Shown here piece by piece: positions 23,157 through 31,672 of a DNA stretch of 64,000 bases (within the stretch, counting starts at the first letter, position 1; each line of letters opens with the position of its first letter). The DNA lies in contig JADJDU010000003.1 in assembly GCA_016702505.1 (NCBI GenBank), forward strand, positions 434,001 through 498,000, read 5' to 3'. Position numbers and translations under genes: made by a program. This stretch comes from Microthrixaceae bacterium. GTDB taxonomy: Bacteria > Actinomycetota > Acidimicrobiia > Acidimicrobiales > Iamiaceae. The notes beneath the pieces are model-generated. The model saw only the letters and a list, made by a program, of their open reading frames with translations, searched no databases and had not been told where the DNA came from.

Positions 23157-23735
23157 TCAGGCCGGCGACTCGAAGTTCTCCCAGTACCGCGACGGCGTCG
23201 GGCCACGCTGTCCCTGGTATTTGGACCCGACCTCGGCCGAGCCGTAGGGGACATCGGCGGCAGTGGTCATGGCCAGGAAGCTGATCTGACCGATCTTCAT
23301 GCCCGGGTACAAGGTGATGGGCAGAGTGGCGATGTTGGAGAGCTCGAGGGTGATGTGCCCGTCCCATCCGGCATCGATGAACCCAGCGGTGGAATGGATC
23401 AGGAGCCCGAGCCGGCCGAGGCTGGACTTACCTTCCAGGCGTCCGACCAGGTCCGAGGGCAGTTTGATCCGCTCGGCGGTGGAACCCAGCACGAACTCTC
23501 CGGGGTGCAACATGAAGGCCCGATCGGGGTCATCGGGGATCTCGACCAGTTCGGTGAGGTCCTCGAGGTTCTCCTTCACGTCGATGACACCCGCGGTGTG
23601 GTTGCGGAACACACGGAAGAACCGATCGATGGTGAGATCGACCGACGACGGCTGAATGCAGGACTCATCGAGGGGATCGATCTCGATGCGGCCGTTCCTC
23701 AGGGCTTCACGGATGCTTCGGTCGGAGAGGATCAC
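23157..23735 (-). CDS. dcd: dCTP deaminase
   Basis: A 192-aa trimeric enzyme that makes dUTP (or dUMP, if bifunctional) from dCTP for dTMP synthesis. Motifs: ILSDRSIREAL at the start, QPSSVDLTIDRFFRVFRN, and GKSSLGRLGLLIHSTAGFID with the catalytic Glu in ITLELSN. I start at GTG 23735 because ILSDR is the usual N-terminus; the frame is open to 23783. It is convergent with the protease gene, only 22 bp apart. Confidence 0.95.
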   Translation of the reverse strand: MILSDRSIREALRNGRIEIDPLDESCIQPSSVDLTIDRFFRVFRNHTAGVIDVKENLEDLTELVEIPDDPDRAFMLHPGEFVLGSTAERIKLPSDLVGRLEGKSSLGRLGLLIHSTAGFIDAGWDGHITLELSNIATLPITLYPGMKIGQISFLAMTTAADVPYGSAEVGSKYQGQRGPTPSRYWENFESPA

Positions 23736-23836
23736 GGCTGCGAACGGTAGTTGGTCTCGGACTGGTCCCGCCCACGCTCCCACCCGCGGCAGCAGTGGCA
23801 GGGCGTTGGGCAGTCACCCGACAGGAACCGTTGGCT

Positions 23837-25759
23837 CTACCGGATGCCCACCAGGGTCTGGCGCGCGTCGAGCGAAGCTCGGCGTCTAGCGGCCGCCTCG
23901 TCTCGTCGGGCTTCGACCGAGCCAAGAGCATGACCGCCCAACTGTTCACAGCGGCTCCGGTCCAGGTCGACCAGGGCTACGGTCCGTCCCCCACCGGCAA
24001 CCTGAACCTTGAGAGTGGCCAGGCCGAGACGACGTTGGAAAGGAGACGACTCGACCCTGACGCTCTGGGTACGAGCCACCGGGACCACCGAGGTTCGTTG
24101 AAACACCGCACCTGTTCGAGCGAGCACGGTGCCCGCGGCCATGGCGTGGCCGAGGGCCCGATAGCGCGCCAGACCCACCGCAATCGCCACCGGCACCACG
24201 AGGATCCCCACCGAACCCCAGGCCGCCCCGCTCAAGACCAGCATGGCCAGAGCGAAGACCCCAGCCGGTGCCCCGAAGCGGACCAGGCAACGTCGGCGAG
24301 CCGATCGGGGTGCAGCCAACAGGGGTACCGGCAGACCATCGAGAGGACCGTTGGCGACGACGTCAACGTCACCCCGGCTATCCGTCTGATCAGGTTGACT
24401 CGGGCTCGAGCTGACACCGGCAACCGCAGCCGGCCCACGGTCGGCACCGAGGCTTCCCCGGTCCAGACCAGGACGACGTGGAGATGGCATCCCGGCGTGC
24501 GGCCGTGGCGCCAGGTCCGGTTCGACCACGCCAGGAGAGCCGCTCAACGTCGGCAGGACCGCCCGGAGCAGCCAGTCCAACTCCGATCGACGCACCAGGG
24601 GAACAGTCAGGGTCGAGCTGCTCTCGCCAGACGGAACGTTCGAGCCGCCCGCGCTCTGAAGGGCCACCGACACGTAGCCCAGCCGGCGCCTAAGGGGGTT
24701 GTCGGTGATCCAGACCGCCTGTACCCGGTGGAGAGCAAGGGTCATCTCGCTCTGCTCCAGCAGGCCCCGGCGCACATGAAGGTCGTTGTCGTAGCGGACC
24801 AGGGTGAAGCCGTGATCTCGCAGGATGGAGGCGCCCGCCGCGGCCACCAAGAAGAACGGGATGACGGCGGCCACCACCAGCACCGTGATGATCAAGGTGC
24901 CGATGAGAGCCACCACCTGACCGCCGACCTGTTCCGCCACCTCATCGGGAAGCTCACCCAGAACCAGGAACACCAGACCTACGACCGATAGCCCGGCCAA
25001 GAGGTTGGACCCGGTGACACCCGCCCTGACCAGGTCTCTGGTGGACAGCGAGACCAGAACCTCACTCGGACCACCGGCGACGGGAACGTAACCGCCTTCC
25101 GCGGACAGACCCGGGACGCCCGCCCCACGGACCGGCACAGGGGGCAGCACCGCGCCTGGCTCCGGCGGCGTGATCCCGGGGAAGCCGATCGATCCATCAC
25201 TCTGGGAGCTCTGGTCCCCCCAAGGCGAGCCGACTCCAGGCGGACCGGGGTTCACCTCCGCGCCACTGCCGGTCGCGATCAGATCGTCGGGGTTTGGCCC
25301 CAGCCGATGGCGCGGGTCCAGCAGCTCTCCTTGGAGGGCCAGCGCGGCCTCATCGGACAGGCAGTCGAGTACCACCTCGGCCTGGCTCCCGCCCCCGGCC
25401 GTGTCGACACGCACGGCTACCACTCCAGCCACCCGGTGTCGGATCTGGCGGCGCAGATCCACCTGCTGGATCCGGGTGACCGGGACCTCCCGCAGGTGAC
25501 GGCTCAGCACGCCGTGCTCGATTCGCAGCAGGCCGTCGACCACGCAGTAGGAGAACCTCGACCACGAAAGGAAGCGGAAACCGGTGAAGACCACGGCCAC
25601 CAACGCCATCAGGGCCAGTCCCACCAGCTTGAAGTTGAGTGCCAGCACCATCAGCGGGATCAGACCCTGACGCGCCGCGGGACCCAGGTCCAGCAGTGGA
25701 GAGAGAGGGTGCAGCCGCTGCGGCCGCGACAGTTCAGTGCCCCGCTCAGACGGCGTCAT
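23837..25759 (-). CDS. YdbT-like membrane protein with bacterial PH domains
   Basis: A 640-aa protein with three repeated units of paired transmembrane helices followed by a bPH2 (DUF304) domain. The first is around residues 45-155 (FSYCVVDGLLRIEHGVLSRH, VPVTRIQQVDLRR), the second around 240-400, the third around 480-600. Long Gly/Pro-rich linkers separate them. The Bacillus relatives YdbS and YdbT act as a pair in envelope stress resistance; the exact role is unknown. It overlaps the end of the upstream bPH2 gene by 14 bases. Confidence 0.85.
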   Translation of the reverse strand: MTPSERGTELSRPQRLHPLSPLLDLGPAARQGLIPLMVLALNFKLVGLALMALVAVVFTGFRFLSWSRFSYCVVDGLLRIEHGVLSRHLREVPVTRIQQVDLRRQIRHRVAGVVAVRVDTAGGGSQAEVVLDCLSDEAALALQGELLDPRHRLGPNPDDLIATGSGAEVNPGPPGVGSPWGDQSSQSDGSIGFPGITPPEPGAVLPPVPVRGAGVPGLSAEGGYVPVAGGPSEVLVSLSTRDLVRAGVTGSNLLAGLSVVGLVFLVLGELPDEVAEQVGGQVVALIGTLIITVLVVAAVIPFFLVAAAGASILRDHGFTLVRYDNDLHVRRGLLEQSEMTLALHRVQAVWITDNPLRRRLGYVSVALQSAGGSNVPSGESSSTLTVPLVRRSELDWLLRAVLPTLSGSPGVVEPDLAPRPHAGMPSPRRPGLDRGSLGADRGPAAVAGVSSSPSQPDQTDSRGDVDVVANGPLDGLPVPLLAAPRSARRRCLVRFGAPAGVFALAMLVLSGAAWGSVGILVVPVAIAVGLARYRALGHAMAAGTVLARTGAVFQRTSVVPVARTQSVRVESSPFQRRLGLATLKVQVAGGGRTVALVDLDRSRCEQLGGHALGSVEARRDEAAARRRASLDARQTLVGIR

Positions 25760-26285
25760 CGGCCCCCGCCCGGGCCAACACCAACGTTCGGATCACCTCG
25801 GCGTGAGCCGGCTCCAGGCCGGGAAGGGCCGCGTCGGTAGCGGGCGATGCCGTGGAGATCCGCAGCTCGACCACACCGGCCAGCCGCTGGAGCGGACCTT
25901 GTCGGATGTCGACGTGCTGGACCCGAAAATGAGGAACCGACGACTCCCGTCGCACCCATATCCCGTGGGCCACCTCGAGTTGGTCAGCGGTCACGCGGTA
26001 CGTCCAGCGTTGGTAACGAACCCTCGGCACCAGCACGGTCGGCACGCCTAGGACGACGAGGACCACCACCACCGCACCACCCGTGCCCGGCAGCCCCCAT
26101 CGAGCGGCGACACCGACCAAGCCCGTCACAATGGCTATCAGCAGGGCGAACACCAACCACGGAACTCCCCAGAACAACTTCACCCGGGGACTCAGGTGCT
26201 GCACCGAGTCGAGCCCTGAACCGTCCGTGCTCACCAGACCCGGTGACGGGGTGCCCTCGGTGGCGTCGCCGTCAGCCCAAGCCAT
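25746..26285 (-). CDS. YdbS-like membrane protein with one bacterial PH domain
   Basis: A 179-aa protein from ATG 26285, with two transmembrane helices (about residues 40-90) followed by one bPH2 domain (RWTYRVTADQLEVAHGIWVR, PHFRVQHVDIRQGPLQRLAG). It pairs with the downstream YdbT-like gene and probably forms a membrane complex with it. The frame extends upstream to 26336 without support. Confidence 0.87.
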   Translation of the reverse strand: MAWADGDATEGTPSPGLVSTDGSGLDSVQHLSPRVKLFWGVPWLVFALLIAIVTGLVGVAARWGLPGTGGAVVVVLVVLGVPTVLVPRVRYQRWTYRVTADQLEVAHGIWVRRESSVPHFRVQHVDIRQGPLQRLAGVVELRISTASPATDAALPGLEPAHAEVIRTLVLARAGADDAV

Positions 26286-26412
26286 ACAGATACGCACGCT
26301 AGCCAGCGTCCACCATCGTTCACCGACCGGGCCCATCGGTTGGAGGCCATCTCACCACGACCGAGGACCGAGTTCCCCACCTGCCTCCGACTGGTGCCGA
26401 CCGGGCCGGATG

Positions 26413-26418
26413 GTACGG
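26413..26418 (+). promoter_or_regulatory. Probable -10 box of the tRNA-Gly gene
   Basis: TACGGT ends 11 bases before the tRNA 5' end, the right place for a -10. No convincing -35 is seen at 16-18 bp. Confidence 0.4.
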
Positions 26419-26429
26419 TGGGCGCTCCC

Positions 26430-26500
26430 GCGGGTGTAGTTCAATGGCAGAACATCAGCTTCCCAAGCTGAATACGGGAGTTCGATTCTCCTCATCCGCT
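26430..26500 (+). tRNA. tRNA-Gly (anticodon CCC), rebuilt by an integrated element
   Basis: The 71-base sequence folds as a full cloverleaf: acceptor GCGGGTG with CATCCGC, D arm, anticodon stem TCAGC/GCTGA with loop TTCCCAA (anticodon CCC), and T arm with TTCGATT. CCA is not encoded. One acceptor pair is a G-T wobble because the 3' half comes from the integrated element. The displaced original 3' end at 45870-45910 has CACCCGC, which would pair perfectly. The gene should still work. Confidence 0.95.
26460..26500 (+). repeat. attL: tRNA-Gly 3' repeat
   Basis: Bases 26460-26494 are identical to 45870-45904. Then T here against C there, then CCGCT in both. The crossover probably falls in the anticodon loop or T arm part, as for other tRNA-targeting integrases. 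Confidence 0.92.
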
Positions 26501-26505
26501 CTCTA

Positions 26506-26556
26506 GAAACCCGCAGCTCAGAGGCGCTTTTCGGAGGTCTCAGGGCTGCGGGTTTC
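26506..26556 (+). terminator. Hairpin after the tRNA, inside the element
   Basis: GAAACCCGCAGC (26506-26517) pairs perfectly with 26545-26556, with a 27-base loop. It may end tRNA transcription, replacing the chromosomal terminator now found beyond attR. Confidence 0.5.
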
Positions 26557-26574
26557 GTCGTCTCCGGCAGTCAT

Positions 26575-26592
26575 GTGCCACACGCGTGCCAC
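26575..26592 (+). promoter_or_regulatory. Left integrase arm site (paired GTGCCAC)
   Basis: GTGCCAC-ACGC-GTGCCAC lies 74 bp inside attL and just before int. The same 7-mer pair with the same 4-base gap lies near attR, which suggests binding by the N-terminal arm domain of the integrase. Confidence 0.65.
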
Positions 26593-26622
26593 ACCGGTTC
26601 CGGCCGTGCCATGATCGGGCGC

Positions 26623-27759
26623 ATGACGAAGACCAAGGCGTCGTGGGGCAGCGTGCGCAAGCTCCCGTCGGGTCGATACCAGGCGCGCTACCGGGTCGAC
26701 GGGAAGATGGCCGCCGCGCCGACGACGTTCCGGACCAAGCGCGATGCCGAGGCGTACCTGTCGACCGTGCGGGCCGACATGGAGCGCGGCACGTGGGTGA
26801 ACCCGATCGCCGGCAAGGTGACGCTGCGCGAGTACTCGACGAAGTGGTTGGCGCAACGGCCCGACCTGCGGCCGCGCACCGTCGAGCTGTACGAGGGCGA
26901 GCTGCGCTTGCACATCCTCCCCGTGCTCGGCGACCTCGAGCTGGCGAAGATCACGCCGACGAAGGTGCGCGATTGGCACTCGGCGTTGCTCAGGGCGGAC
27001 AAGCCCGGGAACACCACGGTGGCGAAGTGCTACCGGCTGCTTCACGCCATCCTGAACACGGCCGTCGCCGACGAGCTGCTGGTTCGGAACCCGTGCGTGA
27101 TCAAGGGCGCCGGTCAGGAGAAGTCACCCGAGCGGCCGATCGCATCCATCCCACAGGTGTTCGAGATCGCCGACACGATCGAGCCGAGGTTCCGGGCGAT
27201 GGTCCTCGTCGGTGCGTTCGTCGGCCTGCGCCTCGGCGAGATGCTGGCGCTCACGCGTGAGCGGGTCGACCTGCTGCACGGGCGGATCAAGGTGGTCGAG
27301 CAGTACCAGGAGCTCAAGGACGGCACGCACATCCTCGGCCCGCCGAAGTCCGACGCCGGCAGCCGCACCGTCGCCATCCCGGCGATGCTCAAGCCCGAGC
27401 TGGAAGCGCACCTCGCCACCTACGCGGCGCCCGGGAAGAAGGGCCTCGTGTTCTGCGGGCCGAACGGGCAGCCGCTGCGGCGGGCGACGTGGTACTCGGC
27501 GTGGAACCGGACGATGACCGAGCTGGAGATCGAGGGTATGAAGCCCCACGACCTCCGCCACACCGGCAACACGCTGGCGGCGATGACCGGCGCGAGCACC
27601 AAGGAGCTGATGGCGAGGTTCGGCCAGTCGACCTCACGAGCGGCGCTGATCTACCAGCACGCCACCCAGGACCGCGACCACGAGATCGCCGACGCCCTCA
27701 ACGGCCTCATCGAGGCAAAGCTCAAGGAGCGCTCGACGGGAACGGGCGGCGCTACCTGA
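26623..27759 (+). CDS. int: Tyrosine-recombinase integrase
   Basis: A 378-aa integrase. The N-terminal arm-binding region (WGSVRKLPSGRYQARYRVDG) and SAM-like core-binding domain (VTLREYSTKWLAQRP) precede the catalytic domain. Catalytic residues seen: Arg 203 (VGLRLGE), Lys 242 (GPPKSDAGSR), His 309 and Arg 312 (HDLRH), and the nucleophile Tyr 344 (IYQHAT). The usual LGH His is Gln 335 here (FGQST). It starts at ATG 26623, with an alternative at 26611. It should insert and excise this element at the tRNA-Gly gene. Confidence 0.95.
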   Translation: MTKTKASWGSVRKLPSGRYQARYRVDGKMAAAPTTFRTKRDAEAYLSTVRADMERGTWVNPIAGKVTLREYSTKWLAQRPDLRPRTVELYEGELRLHILPVLGDLELAKITPTKVRDWHSALLRADKPGNTTVAKCYRLLHAILNTAVADELLVRNPCVIKGAGQEKSPERPIASIPQVFEIADTIEPRFRAMVLVGAFVGLRLGEMLALTRERVDLLHGRIKVVEQYQELKDGTHILGPPKSDAGSRTVAIPAMLKPELEAHLATYAAPGKKGLVFCGPNGQPLRRATWYSAWNRTMTELEIEGMKPHDLRHTGNTLAAMTGASTKELMARFGQSTSRAALIYQHATQDRDHEIADALNGLIEAKLKERSTGTGGAT

Positions 27760-27800
27760 TCGAGCGGCCAAGCACTGGGGACGACGCCGACGACACGGCG

Positions 27801-28568
27801 CTACTCGACACCGGTTGGAACCTCTCCGCCCCAGGTGAGCTGACTGAGATCCGCCGAGTAGCTCGTCTCGATGAGCTCCAGCGAGACCTCTGCCTTCGTG
27901 CCGGCATCCACGAAGGCGACCACGCAGACATCCGCTCGAACCCGGGTCGCCGCTTCAGCTAGCCAAGTTCTTGTGGGCTCCTTGTCCTGCTCCTCCTCCA
28001 CAACTGCGAAGAGCGCGACCCGCGGCGGCTCCTGGCTCTCGTCGAATTGCATTAAGACATCGTGGACGCGTAGGGCAGCCTCCCTGCCGCCCTTCGTACC
28101 GCACCGCTTCGCGACTTCACGCGCTGCGGGAACCATCGATTCAGGTACCGCCGGCCGGTCGTAGCGCAGCCCAAGCCAGGTCTTGAACGCAATCGCCCGG
28201 TGACCAGCCAGGGGATCGGACCGATGCTCAGCGAATCTGTGGAGGAGGGCCGGAGTGAGATGCAGGCGGGGCGCTCCGGCCTCGACGTAAAGCTCCTCGG
28301 TCAGCCGCACCCGGCTGCTTCGGATGCCCCAATCGGTTGGGGGATCGACATCGAAGACCGGTCGAATCTCGATGAGCACAGTCGACGAGTCGAGGGGACT
28401 CGATCGAAGGTCACAGTCCTGTGCGCAGACAACCCAACACCCATGTGTGAGGGACCGGATTGCCATCTCATCCTGCCCAGCACCCACATCGAGGCTGGGC
28501 GCGGATAGATCAGCGAGAAAGACACTCCCTTGCCGCCACCCGGCGTTGTAGAGGTCCCCTGTGTCCAT
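27801..28568 (-). CDS. Unknown protein, third gene of a TIGR04255/Xre-like cassette
   Basis: A 255-aa soluble protein that I do not recognise. It has CWVVCAQDCDLRSSP near residue 45, a pattern seen in several poorly described accessory proteins, then a helical middle (LHLTPALLHRFAEHRSDPLAGH) and a C-terminal beta-rich half (VALFAVVEEEQDKEP, ADVCVVAFVDAG). The ATG at 28568 is 6 bp after the stop of the HTH gene, so it belongs to the same operon as 28575-29958. It could be the effector or a partner of the cassette. Confidence 0.65.
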   Translation of the reverse strand: MDTGDLYNAGWRQGSVFLADLSAPSLDVGAGQDEMAIRSLTHGCWVVCAQDCDLRSSPLDSSTVLIEIRPVFDVDPPTDWGIRSSRVRLTEELYVEAGAPRLHLTPALLHRFAEHRSDPLAGHRAIAFKTWLGLRYDRPAVPESMVPAAREVAKRCGTKGGREAALRVHDVLMQFDESQEPPRVALFAVVEEEQDKEPTRTWLAEAATRVRADVCVVAFVDAGTKAEVSLELIETSYSADLSQLTWGGEVPTGVE

Positions 28569-28574
28569 CGAGGA

Positions 28575-29141
28575 TCACGACTGCTCGTCGCCAACGACGG
28601 ACGTGGCACGGCCCGGTGCAGCCGGCCAAATGCCGCTCATCATCCCGCTCGTCCTCCGTGGCCGGAGGACGTCGAGCGCTGCAAGATACGCGTCTGATGC
28701 TCGCGATTCGCTTAGAAGGTCGAAGGCCGAGGGTCCGCCATCGGCGCCCGTGGATAGCAGGCGGTTCGTTTCGTCGGCGTCACGGCCGGCAAGTAAGTGA
28801 ATGCGTTGGACAACCTCATGCACTTCGTCGAGTCGTTCTCGATCGATCGATGGTCCGGAGGTCGTGCCAAGCTCGAGCGCTCCGACAGTTGGGTGTGTGG
28901 TGCCCAGCACACGCGCGAGCTTCCGATGCGACCATCCTGTCCATCGGAGGACATCTCGGACGTTGCGCTGCACTGCTGGGGCGGGTCTTGCTGGCCGGTC
29001 GGGAACTCGGACCCACCAGTCGAAGAGGTCTGGCGGGGCAGGCCTCTCAGGGGCAGCAACAAGTGTGCCGCTTCCCAGGAACGCGGGGATCGACAGGGCA
29101 ACGGCAACCGACGCGTTAGCTGTCACGTGCTTCAAGTCCAA
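28575..29141 (-). CDS. Xre-like DNA-binding protein, antitoxin-like
   Basis: A 188-aa protein. Its middle (about residues 60-95) is a helix-turn-helix: VRDVLRWTGWSHRKLARVLG then THPTVGALELG. The C-terminal half (LLAGRDADETNRLLSTGADG with FDLLSESRASDAYLAAL) resembles the DUF2384 region of MbcA/ParS/Xre antitoxins. It may autoregulate the three-gene operon. Its start overlaps the end of the TIGR04255 gene by 26 bases. Confidence 0.65.
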   Translation of the reverse strand: MDLKHVTANASVAVALSIPAFLGSGTLVAAPERPAPPDLFDWWVRVPDRPARPAPAVQRNVRDVLRWTGWSHRKLARVLGTTHPTVGALELGTTSGPSIDRERLDEVHEVVQRIHLLAGRDADETNRLLSTGADGGPSAFDLLSESRASDAYLAALDVLRPRRTSGMMSGIWPAAPGRATSVVGDEQS

Positions 29142-29958
29142 AATGCTCGCCCCCCTTCTCCGTCAGGGCCCAATAGAAGAATCGGTCGATCTGTTGATGG
29201 AACAGTCCGAACTGGCGCAGGAGTTCTTCGGTGTCGAATCGCTGGTGGCCCGCAGATGAGATATCGAGATCGAGTAGGAACGAGTCGTCCTCGATCTCGA
29301 CGGGCGGTACACCAGGAACGGTGCTGCCGCTCGGCACAGCGCCATATCTGATCGTTCCCTGAACCTCAGCGGGCGGGCCAGCCAGGTCACCTGTTGGGTC
29401 GTGCGCGAGTTTGACTTGGCTGATCGCCGCCTGCAGGGATCCCTCAGGAATCACGTCAGAGCCTGCCCAGCCGAGGAGCTCGGAACGGAACCAGTCGCGC
29501 CATGCTCGATCGACGCCAGGGAGCCCAGCAGCAACTGACAGATAACGCACGCCCAGCCGGTCGCACCTGGGCACTCCGATCTTCGCGAGAGCCTCCAAGA
29601 GGATCTCGAACTTTACTGCAAAGTCCTCGACGGTTCGGTACGAGCTTCCCACCGAGAGAGTCGCGCTGCCCGCGCCAACGACGACCGTTTCACCGTCGTC
29701 GTTCGTCAGCTTCCAGACGACCGATTCAGCACCTCCCGATGCAGCGGGGCCAGCCGGTCCGAGAACAATCGCCACCTCTTGGACCTTTTCTTGTTCCATG
29801 TACGGGAATGCGCCTAGGAGGTGGCCTTGCAGGGGCGCGATACCGGTCATCGATTCGAGCGACGCGATCAGTGGGTAGCGCACTTGGGCGAGCGCTTGCA
29901 CCAGCGGGGCACGCGTCAGTGTGTACAGGGGCGGGTCGGGGACGTCGAAAAGAGGCAC
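29116..29958 (-). CDS. TIGR04255 family protein
   Basis: A 280-aa protein beginning MPLFDVPDPPLYTLTRAPLV, then QALAQVRYP, which matches the TIGR04255 family of sporadically distributed proteins of unknown function. A middle WKLTNDDGETVVVGAGSATL and VEDFAVKFEILLEALAKIGV, and a C-terminal FDTEELLRQFGLFHQQIDRF, also fit. It is the first gene of the minus-strand cassette in the element. Direct repeats that may be an operator lie just upstream. Confidence 0.75.
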   Translation of the reverse strand: MPLFDVPDPPLYTLTRAPLVQALAQVRYPLIASLESMTGIAPLQGHLLGAFPYMEQEKVQEVAIVLGPAGPAASGGAESVVWKLTNDDGETVVVGAGSATLSVGSSYRTVEDFAVKFEILLEALAKIGVPRCDRLGVRYLSVAAGLPGVDRAWRDWFRSELLGWAGSDVIPEGSLQAAISQVKLAHDPTGDLAGPPAEVQGTIRYGAVPSGSTVPGVPPVEIEDDSFLLDLDISSAGHQRFDTEELLRQFGLFHQQIDRFFYWALTEKGGEHFGLEARDS

Positions 29959-29978
29959 GGCTACTCCTCGCGCTAACG

Positions 29979-29999
29979 CGCTTTCCAGTCGCTTTCCAG
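29979..29999 (-). promoter_or_regulatory. Tandem repeats upstream of the TIGR04255 cassette
   Basis: CGCTTTCCAG occurs twice (29979-29988, 29990-29999), one base apart, with a CGCG-CTAA-CGCG palindrome at 29969-29980 between them and the start codon. The position fits an operator for the cassette's HTH protein. No clear -10 and -35 pair was found. Confidence 0.45.
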
Positions 30000-30082
30000 C
30001 ATACTACTCGGAGTCAAGTCGCGTGAGATGGCGTTATATGCAGCAGGAGATACTTACATGCTGGGAGCGCAGCCGCCAAGGT

Positions 30083-31672
30083 CTAATCGAACAAGTCCAA
30101 GCCGAGGTCAGGTTCGAGGGTGCGGGACACCGGCTCGCGCTCACGGGGAATAGTGAGGGATTCGAGGCGGGCCATGGCTTCGGCTCGTTCTCTCGGGCCG
30201 CCAAGGAGGGATGAGCGGTCTCGCTGGGCGGGGTCCCGGTCGATGCCCAGGTAGTGGCGATCGAGGATGGTGGCGCCGCGCAGCCAGGTGGCCTGGTGCT
30301 CGGGATCGGTGGGCACCGGTCCCAAGACGTGAAGGTGGTAGTCGGTCGGGTCGGCGGCGACCTGCCACGCTCGGCTTCGCAGTTGCCGGTCGAGCTCGTA
30401 GTCGACAGCGTCGAGGAAGCCAGCCTCATGCGAATGGTCGGTCTGGAACTGCTCTCGTTCGCTCATCCCGCTGCGGGCGTCGTCGAGCTCAGTGGCGAGG
30501 CGGTCGCGGCCCTTGGACCGCTCGCCGATCTGTTCTCGTAGGTCGCGCATCTTGCTGCGCGTGCCGGGCCCTCGGAGCTTGCGGTCTGCGAGTTCGTTGT
30601 ACCGGTAGACGAGCAGTTCGATCCCGCCCTGGACCTGTTCGCGTCGGCTGGTGAGGGCGACGATGTCGTGGCTTCGATCCGGAGGGCAGGCGGCGAGCAC
30701 GCCGGTGAGGTGGTGCTTCTCGGCCACGAGGTCCTCGATGGGCCAGAACGCGAGCGGCTCGCCGGTGTCGATGGCGAGACGCTTGTCGCCTTGGCGGTGG
30801 AGCGCCTGTTGGACGACCTCGACGGGATCGCCGGTGAGTGGCGGAGGCCCGTGGCCTGTCGAGGCGTCGATCTCGGCGGCGCCGATGAGGTAGAGGTGGT
30901 TCGTGATCCGGCCGCGGCTAAGGGCGACGTAGCCGCGTTCGCGGAACAGCTCGTCGGTGCCCAACACGAGCCCCCGGTCGATGGTAGCGCCCTGCGTCTT
31001 GTGGATGGTGGTTGCGTATCCGTGGGCGATGTTGCCCTCGTCCAGGTACTCCTTGGGCAGCAGAACGCGCCGGTCGTCGAGCGTGATGGTGAGCGTCCCG
31101 CGGTCAGAGTCGACCGTGTCGACGGTGGCGCGGGTGCCGTTACAGACGCCGAGCCGCCGGTTGTTCTTGAGGCAGACGATCATGTCGCCGGCTTGGTACG
31201 GGCGGTCGTCGAGGACGAGTTCGGGACCCGACACGTCACCGGATCGGACGAGGTAGGCGCGTGCTCGGCCATTCAGGTCGTCGACGTCGTTGCGCCGGTA
31301 GGCGGTCATGGCGACGGTGTCGCCGGCCAGCCGGTGTGACCACCAATCGGCCACCATCGTCCGGCGAACATCGATCGCCGTTGGTGCTTGCACGATCCGG
31401 TCATTGTCCCGGTAGGCGGCGAACACCGTGTCGACGTCGCCGCAGCGAAGCTCCTCGAGCGCGTCGCGTTCCCAGTGCGCGCGTTGGCGCCGGTTCTCGG
31501 TCAGCTCGATCGGGTCGAGCCGCTTCGCGAGCCCGGTGAGCACGCCCCCGGCGTCGATCTCGGGCAGCTGGTGGGGGTCGCCGACAAGCACGACCTTGGC
31601 ACCGGCGTCGTCGGCGGCGTTGAGGATCGGTGCGAGGTTGCGGGTGCCAGCCATGCCGGCTTCGTCGACCTG
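30083..31672 (-). pseudogene. MobF relaxase-helicase, 3' part (cut off by an insertion sequence)
   Basis: The C-terminal part of a TraA/TrwC-type conjugative relaxase. It resumes at VDEAGMAGTRNLAPIL (helicase Walker B) and carries VVLVGDPHQLPEIDAGG, IELTENRRQ, IAHGYATTIHKTQGATIDRG and YVALSRGR, all of superfamily 1 helicases, then a charged helical tail of about 230 residues. The 5' part is at 32813-34422, on the other side of the IS. The intact protein would nick oriT and unwind the element for transfer; as it stands it cannot be made in one piece. Confidence 0.88.
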
